Source: JAIYCX01 sp964353175 (GTDB lineage: Bacteria; Bdellovibrionota_C; UBA2361; SZUA-149; DAOLCO01). Taken from it: a stretch of DNA of 64,000 bases. The DNA lies in NCBI GenBank assembly GCA_964353175.1, contig CAYGUX010000004.1:1-64000 (forward strand), in the 5' to 3' direction. The position numbers and the translations under genes were made by a program. Positions 59,301 to 64,000 of the stretch are shown here, one piece after another (the first letter of the stretch is position 1; every line of letters begins with the position of its first letter). The notes under the pieces are model-generated. The model was not told the origin of the DNA. It saw nothing but the letters and a program-made list of their open reading frames with translations, and did not search any database.

Positions 59301-60056
59301 AAAGCTATACCTGTCGTCCCCTGGTAGCTTAATCGCCGAGGCTAACTTAGATGAGAGGTATTTCTTCGCTTCAACTATAGAATCCTCTAAGTTTAAGTTC
59401 TTAGAAAGATTAGCTGCGATTGCAGAAGATAGAAAACAACCTGTTCCATGCACATCCATGGAAGATCGACTGCTCACACCTTGGATCTCTTTTAAATTAC
59501 CATCTTGAGAAAGAAAAAGGTCAGTGGCTGCATTCTGATGAGAACCTTTTAAAAGTATCGCTTCACAAAGAATCCTTTTCTTAAATTCCATAATTAAATC
59601 CGGGCCAGAAATAACAATTCCCTCTTTTAAACCAAGCAAGCCCCTTGCTTCATCGGAATTAGGTAAAACTAAAGTACTCGCTGATATTAATGGCAATAAA
59701 TCGCTCCTTCCATTAAACTCAAAACCAGAGGTAGAAAACATTATAGGATCTACTATCCTATTGGGTATTTGATAAAATTCTTTAAAATTTAAAAGTATAG
59801 AAATCTGAGAAGCGCTAATTAATCCAATTTTCAACGAAGAAATTTTGTAGTTAGAAATAACTTCTCGTATTTGCGCAGCAAATAAGTCGTCTTCAATCGC
59901 TCTAGAATCACTGACAGAATCTGTACTTTGCGCAGTAAGGACCCCAGATACGGCAAATCCATGCACACCAAGTCCACTAAAGACCTTAATATCTAAAATA
60001 ATTCCAGCTCCTCCACTAGGATCCAGCCCCCCTATTGATAAGCAGAGTGGTTTCAT
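59292..60056 (-). CDS. thiD: Hydroxymethylpyrimidine (phosphate) kinase ThiD
   Basis: Phosphorylates HMP and HMP-P in thiamine synthesis. 254 residues of the ribokinase-like fold: S-I-G-G-L-D-P-S-G-G-A-G-I near 7-19, L-K-I-G-L-I-S near 75, and D-V-H-G-T-G-C near 203-209 with the anion-hole Gly/Cys. Only 40 bases separate its start from the divergent DAHP synthase gene, so no TPP riboswitch fits there. No other thi genes are present. Confidence 0.93.
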   Translation of the reverse strand: MKPLCLSIGGLDPSGGAGIILDIKVFSGLGVHGFAVSGVLTAQSTDSVSDSRAIEDDLFAAQIREVISNYKISSLKIGLISASQISILLNFKEFYQIPNRIVDPIMFSTSGFEFNGRSDLLPLISASTLVLPNSDEARGLLGLKEGIVISGPDLIMEFKKRILCEAILLKGSHQNAATDLFLSQDGNLKEIQGVSSRSSMDVHGTGCFLSSAIAANLSKNLNLEDSIVEAKKYLSSKLASAIKLPGDDRYSFSF

Positions 60057-60096
60057 GCTTTAATTTGCCTCTATTTAAATAATAAAAAGTTATATC

Positions 60097-61128
60097 ATGA
60101 ATTCAGTCGTAGACATCAATGTTAACTCTTATGAGCTACTACCAACTCCCAACTCTATTAAAGGAGAGTTACCTCTTTCTAAACATCTAGAATCCAATGT
60201 CGAAACCTATAGATCTCAGTTCCAAAATATCTTAGATAAAAAAGATGATAGGTTAATTGTTGTTGTAGGACCATGCTCAATTCATGATACTGAAGCCGGC
60301 CTTGAATACGCCAAGAAACTTAAAGTTCTCTCAGACAAGGTTTCGGACAAGATTCTGCTAGTTATGAGAGTCTATTTCACTAAACCAAGAACTACTACTG
60401 GATGGAAAGGTTTAATAAACGATCCTGATCTAAATGATTCCTTTAACATAGATCGTGGTCTGAGAATCGCTAGGAAATTCCTCTTAGATGTTACCGAGAT
60501 AGGGCTTCCATCTGCGACGGAAGCACTTGACCCGATAATTCCACAATATATCGATGACCTAATCGCTTGGAATGCGATTGGGGCAAGAACTGCGGAATCA
60601 CAAACACATCGAGAAATGGCTAGTGGCTTATCTAGCCCAGTGGGCTTCAAAAACGGTACTGACGGGAATATTAGCGTCGCTGTGAATGCGATTGAGTCCG
60701 CGATGAGCTCTCACCACTTTTTAGGAATTGACCCAGATGGTAGATGTGCAATTCTAAAAACAAAAGGAAATCGCTATGCTCATGTAGTTCTTAGAGGCGG
60801 TCTTGAACCTAATTATGACCCAGTTTCAATATCAAGCGCCTCCAAAGAACTTGAAAACAAAGGTATTCCAGCTCGATTAATGGTTGATTGCAGTCACGGC
60901 AATTCATATAAAAATCACAAGCTCCAAGGAAGTGTTTTTAAAAATTGCCTAGAGCAAAGAGTTAGAGGAACAAAGGAGATCTTTGGATTAATGCTCGAAA
61001 GCAATTTAAATGAGGGTAAGCAAGATCCAAGCGCAACTCCTCTAAAATATGGCGTATCAATTACAGATGCTTGCATAGATTTCGAAGAGACGGAAGAGCT
61101 ACTTAACTTTGCCTATAAAACACTATAA
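60097..61128 (+). CDS. 3-deoxy-7-phosphoheptulonate (DAHP) synthase, class I
   Basis: First enzyme of the shikimate pathway, joining PEP and erythrose-4-P. 343 residues of the AroF/G/H type: V-V-V-G-P-C-S-I-H-D near 54-63 (metal Cys), F-T-K-P-R-T-T-T-G-W-K-G near 91-102, T-A-E-S-Q-T-H-R-E near 169-177, V-L-R-G-G near 230, and D-C-S-H-G-N-S near 266. The N-terminal stretch carries the effector region, so feedback by an aromatic amino acid is expected, but which one cannot be read. Together with aroQ and aroA it covers three shikimate steps in this window. Confidence 0.94.
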   Translation: MNSVVDINVNSYELLPTPNSIKGELPLSKHLESNVETYRSQFQNILDKKDDRLIVVVGPCSIHDTEAGLEYAKKLKVLSDKVSDKILLVMRVYFTKPRTTTGWKGLINDPDLNDSFNIDRGLRIARKFLLDVTEIGLPSATEALDPIIPQYIDDLIAWNAIGARTAESQTHREMASGLSSPVGFKNGTDGNISVAVNAIESAMSSHHFLGIDPDGRCAILKTKGNRYAHVVLRGGLEPNYDPVSISSASKELENKGIPARLMVDCSHGNSYKNHKLQGSVFKNCLEQRVRGTKEIFGLMLESNLNEGKQDPSATPLKYGVSITDACIDFEETEELLNFAYKTL

Positions 61129-61314
61129 AACCGACTCCTAAGCATCCCCCTGTAATCACAAGCTTTTTCTATTTTAGTTAGATTCTTCAACTATCAAAAG
61201 TGTCGATAAGCACATTAAGTAATCCCGCGAACAAGACGATACTGTATTTTATGGTGAGCAGAATCTGACACCTAGAATACAAGGAAAGTATAACTAAACG
61301 CGGTAGAATTTTAT

Positions 61315-61734
61315 ATGGTTGAATTAAAACAAAATACAAAGATTCTAGTCATAGATAATGACTATGCAAGTTTTCAGGTAAATGAGTGTATAGCTAAAGC
61401 ACTTGGCACTCTTGATCATATAGAAATGATTCATAGTAATGACGTGACAGAAGCTCTCCGACTTATGGAAAAAATCCATCCTGATGCGATTTTAGTCTCT
61501 GATGAAAATAAAGATGAACAAAGCTTACTATTAGATTCCATTGGAGCCTTTCATCCACCAATTTTACTTCAAACTACAGACACTGTTCATTTTGAAAAAA
61601 AACAAACCTTAGAACAAGACGTCATGTACGTTCCTTTTTACGACACGTTAGAGGGAATTCACCAACTAATAATGCTTCTAGTTGCTATGGGCGAGAAACA
61701 CTGTGGAAAACGAGCAGATAGAGCTCTTCATTAA
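61315..61734 (+). CDS. Response-regulator-like protein, probable pseudo-receiver
   Basis: 139 residues with the strand-helix order of a receiver domain. It keeps the acidic pair V-I-D-N-D (D14, D16). The phospho-acceptor strand reads A-I-L-V-S-D-E with Asp63 shifted by one position, and the usual Lys before Pro is Val (Y-V-P-F, 105-108). It thus lacks one of the three key residues and possibly a second, and probably is not phosphorylated normally. No output domain and no kinase gene nearby. Overlaps the convergent xseB end by four bases. Confidence 0.65.
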   Translation: MVELKQNTKILVIDNDYASFQVNECIAKALGTLDHIEMIHSNDVTEALRLMEKIHPDAILVSDENKDEQSLLLDSIGAFHPPILLQTTDTVHFEKKQTLEQDVMYVPFYDTLEGIHQLIMLLVAMGEKHCGKRADRALH

Positions 61735-61958
61735 AGCTCTTTAGATTCCTCTTCTTCAAACAAATCGGAAAATTCACTTTCAATTTCCTCTAACTGAGCC
61801 TTTGTTTTTTTCAAAACATCCTTACAGACTCTTATCGACTCTGTTGCTTGTTTCATCTTAGGAATCAATTCATCTACAGACACCGCCCCACTTTGAAGTT
61901 CCCTGGACAGACCTTCCAAAACTTTAAAATTCTCGTCAAATCCCTTTTTTGCCGTCAT
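61731..61958 (-). CDS. xseB: Exodeoxyribonuclease VII small subunit
   Basis: 75 residues, helical hairpin typical of XseB (F-D-E-N-F-K-V-L-E-G-L-S-R-E-L-Q-S-G, the conserved L-E-x-I-V-x-x-L-E-x-G pattern), with a long acidic tail (E-E-E-S). Forms a complex with XseA to degrade single-stranded DNA. Its ATG comes one base after the xseA stop, so they are co-translated. Confidence 0.92.
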   Translation of the reverse strand: MTAKKGFDENFKVLEGLSRELQSGAVSVDELIPKMKQATESIRVCKDVLKKTKAQLEEIESEFSDLFEEEESKEL

Positions 61959-61959
61959 T

Positions 61960-63657
61960 TTATCTACCTATAATATTTTTTGCGATGGCATGAATGCTAC
62001 CATCTTTCATTTCTATCTCCATATCTCCACCAACGTCTATGGACTTAACACTCGTGAGGATCCTTGATCCGCTTTTAATTATCGCATACCCTCGTTCTAA
62101 TTGCATCTCCGGTGAAACCACCTTAAAGATGGCTTCAAGATTAGCTAATAGTTTATACACGTCCGAATAAATTCGATGTGACAAACTATAAAGGGGTGAA
62201 AAATGTTTTTTCAATGTCGATCCAAAGTCCAAACATCTATACCTAGATAATGAAACTAGATTATAAGCATTCTCCCGCAAGTGAGATTCTTTTAACATTA
62301 GAATAGAGCTGGAAGCCCTAACTAAAGAAACAAAGGAAGAGCGCAAATAAGCATCTCGTTTCGATAAAATCTCGGAAGACTTCCTTAAAGTTTCAAGGCC
62401 ACTTTGAAGAACCAAATTATAGGTTTCCTTAACCAAGATCGCTCCTCGGCTTCTAATCTGCTCCATTTTAACTGAAATATCATTTGAATTCTTCAAAACT
62501 ATCTCTCGATTTTTTCTCAGGATCTCTTCGTAGTACCTTGTCACGAACTCCCTAAGGTCAATAATTCTTCGCGAAAGAAAATGTCCTAAATCCTTAGGGA
62601 CCCCAAAGGATAGATTGCTTACGTCTTGAACTGAAGATTGATCAAATTCGTGTCCCACAGCTGATAAAACAGGTTTTCCTGAAAGGCAAATAGCCTTGGC
62701 TAGTTCATATTCATTAAAGACCTGAAGATCCCCAACACTACCGCCACCTCTAAAAATAATTATTGCATCTAAATCTTCAAATTGATTAAAATGATTAATG
62801 CCCTTTAGTAGATCCCCTAAAGCATGCTGTCCTTGGACTCTAACAGGCAACCATTTTAATTCAAACCCAAACTCACCGATTGCTAAGGAAGCTAGAAAAT
62901 CATTAATGACAGTTCCTCCCTGACTAGTAAGCAGGCCTAATTTTTTAGGTATTGTAGGAAGTACTCTCTCCTTATTGAAATTAAAAATCCCATCCTCTCT
63001 GAGTCTTAAGTTCGTGGCATCCCTTTTGGCCGCTAATTTACCCTTGGTATATTCCGGATATATCTTTCGGATTATAAATGATATCGAACCATTTAAACTA
63101 TTAAAACTAAGCTTTCCATCTACTAAAATTGGTAATTCTGACTCAAGCTTAAAACCTTCTTTTTCAAGTTGAACTATATGACTAGAGTTACTTTCCCATA
63201 TTACGGACCGAATATGAGAAGTTGAAAGGGTAGCATCGTAAATATCTAAATAAAGCCGGCCATTTCCAAGAATCTTTAAACCCCTAACAATACCACAAAT
63301 TTTTATATCGTTTGGAAAAGCTCTCTGAACAACTCCTCTCACAGACTCCAATAGACCAGCTACAGATAAATAATCATTATCTATCTCATCTGCCACAGCA
63401 GCCGTAACTTCCTGATTCTCCGCACTTAGTCCACCCACTGCTACATTTCCATCCGAGGAAACGATAATGGCACCTGGAAATTTAATTTTCAAATCGGCTA
63501 TACTATTCTTAGAACTTGGTGCGAACCACACCTTATCTTTTCCATTCCATCTTGCCCCAGGCAGAGCCTTAATCTCATCCTTAAGAAGGAAGGTCGATCC
63601 AGTAAATAGTACTAGATCCTTTTCTTCATCTACGATTATTTCTAATGCTTTAGCCAA
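61960..63657 (-). CDS. xseA: Exodeoxyribonuclease VII large subunit with an extra N-terminal domain
   Basis: Large subunit of the single-strand-specific exonuclease VII. 565 residues against about 450 in E. coli. The family parts are an OB fold (about 115-200) and the nuclease/coiled-coil region (about 235-545), keeping L-T-S-Q-G-G-T-V-I-N-D, I-I-F-R-G-G-G-S and A-V-G-H-E-F-D (so the key Asp, Arg, His and Asp remain). The later R-A-x-T-P-S-A-A signature is altered (F-G-V-P-K-D-L). An added N-terminal segment of roughly 70-90 residues has I-K-A-L-P-G-A-R-W-N-G-K-D-K-V-W (29-44), a pattern seen in the HARP-type region of SNF2-like annealing helicases. First gene of xseAB. Confidence 0.93.
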   Translation of the reverse strand: MAKALEIIVDEEKDLVLFTGSTFLLKDEIKALPGARWNGKDKVWFAPSSKNSIADLKIKFPGAIIVSSDGNVAVGGLSAENQEVTAAVADEIDNDYLSVAGLLESVRGVVQRAFPNDIKICGIVRGLKILGNGRLYLDIYDATLSTSHIRSVIWESNSSHIVQLEKEGFKLESELPILVDGKLSFNSLNGSISFIIRKIYPEYTKGKLAAKRDATNLRLREDGIFNFNKERVLPTIPKKLGLLTSQGGTVINDFLASLAIGEFGFELKWLPVRVQGQHALGDLLKGINHFNQFEDLDAIIIFRGGGSVGDLQVFNEYELAKAICLSGKPVLSAVGHEFDQSSVQDVSNLSFGVPKDLGHFLSRRIIDLREFVTRYYEEILRKNREIVLKNSNDISVKMEQIRSRGAILVKETYNLVLQSGLETLRKSSEILSKRDAYLRSSFVSLVRASSSILMLKESHLRENAYNLVSLSRYRCLDFGSTLKKHFSPLYSLSHRIYSDVYKLLANLEAIFKVVSPEMQLERGYAIIKSGSRILTSVKSIDVGGDMEIEMKDGSIHAIAKNIIGR

Positions 63658-63738
63658 TGCGATATAAGTAAAAAATGATTTAAGTAGGCGTTCGCCGCTA
63701 CAATCTTCTCTACCTGATTATAGTAAAGCAATCAAGGA

Positions 63739-64000
63739 TTAAGCAACCTTAGGTTCCTTTTTGGTTTTATTCCTCAGCTTCTTATTCCTCCTGCCACGCC
63801 CACCAGAATAAGATGTTATAACTCTTTTTTCCTCTTCACTTGAGAACAAATCTGTAAAATAAGTTCCTTTAACTTTAGATTGAAGCTTTTTCATAGCACG
63901 AGTTTTAACCCGAGACAGATGACACCTACAATAATCTAATTCTTTAGCTAACTCTAATAAAGATTCCCCACTTAAACAATGTCTTTGGACGACCTCTTCT
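63739..64000 (-). CDS. Sigma-70-family-like protein, C-terminal part (runs off the window)
   Basis: An open minus-strand frame entering from the right edge and stopping with TAA at 63739-63741, about 87 codons. It reads as sigma region 4: V-V-Q-R-H-C-L-S-G-E-S, L-A-K-E-L-D-Y-C-R-C-H-L-S-R-V, A-M-K-K-L, the helix-turn-helix that binds the -35 element. An unusual basic tail follows (G-G-R-G-R-R-N-K-K, then K-T-K-K-E-P-K). The N-terminal regions lie beyond base 64000. It could also be a sigma-like regulator with only this domain. Confidence 0.75.
   Translation of the reverse strand, partial: EEVVQRHCLSGESLLELAKELDYCRCHLSRVKTRAMKKLQSKVKGTYFTDLFSSEEEKRVITSYSGGRGRRNKKLRNKTKKEPKVA

Noticed and set aside
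60057..60096. TPP riboswitch before thiD
   Set aside because: The divergent region is 40 bases; no room and no conserved motif.

Overview
The window is an AT-rich, gene-dense chromosomal segment of a Gram-negative bacterium. The outer-membrane and LPS genes support this: lpxD, an arabinose-5-phosphate isomerase, an Omp85-type barrel protein, several lipoproteins, and a type IV pilus secretin with its pilMNO partners. The order pheA-like/aroA/cmk/rpsA and the pilM-N-O...Q cluster are proteobacterial-style arrangements. A low-GC deltaproteobacterial or Bdellovibrio/Oligoflexus-like lineage is my best guess, but no rRNA or other strong taxonomic marker is present. No tRNA, rRNA, CRISPR array or transposase gene was recognised.

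Layout. 1-4.8 kb: 5' part of groEL, groES, an unknown gene with its own terminator, bioB, a small Cys-rich secreted protein, a stand-alone RibD reductase domain. 5-9.4 kb (+ strand): prepilin peptidase, a receiver-less sigma-54 activator, a DUF4124 secreted protein, a CBS-less KdsD, and a DUF4143 ATPase behind an inverted repeat. 9.4-21.1 kb (- strand): a long, tightly packed set running ridA, pheA-like, aroA, cmk, then rpsA, mutS, an amidase, a CCA-adding enzyme and what looks like an arginyl-tRNA synthetase paralogue without its catalytic core. 21.37-22.53 kb: a GC-richer sugar-isomerase-like gene bracketed by ~38-bp imperfect inverted repeats, which looks like a small mobile cassette without a transposase. 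22.6-28.5 kb: Omp85-like protein, hypothetical secreted/membrane proteins, infC on its own, a secreted clan GH-A hydrolase-like protein, aroQ. 28.6-35.8 kb: pilus region (pilM, N, O, a 444-bp empty gap where pilP is expected, pilQ, two lipoproteins). 36-38.3 kb: priA. 38.3-49.7 kb: two 910-residue tandem paralogues with integrin-like FG-GAP repeats, flanked by two GT-C-like polytopic membrane proteins, with kup between. 49.8-64 kb: small secreted proteins, lysC, tadA, lpxD, a divergent Lrp-like regulator/EamA exporter pair, an M29 aminopeptidase, terC, dcd, thiD, a DAHP synthase, a pseudo-receiver, xseAB (XseA with an extra N-terminal HARP-like segment), and the C-terminal part of a sigma-70-like protein cut by the window edge.

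Working together: four shikimate/aromatic genes (DAHP synthase, aroQ, aroA, chorismate mutase) lie in the window, but the prephenate dehydratase half of the PheA-like protein has lost its catalytic motifs. Envelope and surface functions (pilus, LPS, lipoproteins, large secreted beta-propeller proteins, probable surface glycosyltransferases) are the other dominant theme. The observations I would check first are the inverted-repeat cassette, the inactive prephenate dehydratase domain, the ArgRS-like protein without a catalytic domain, and the XseA fusion.
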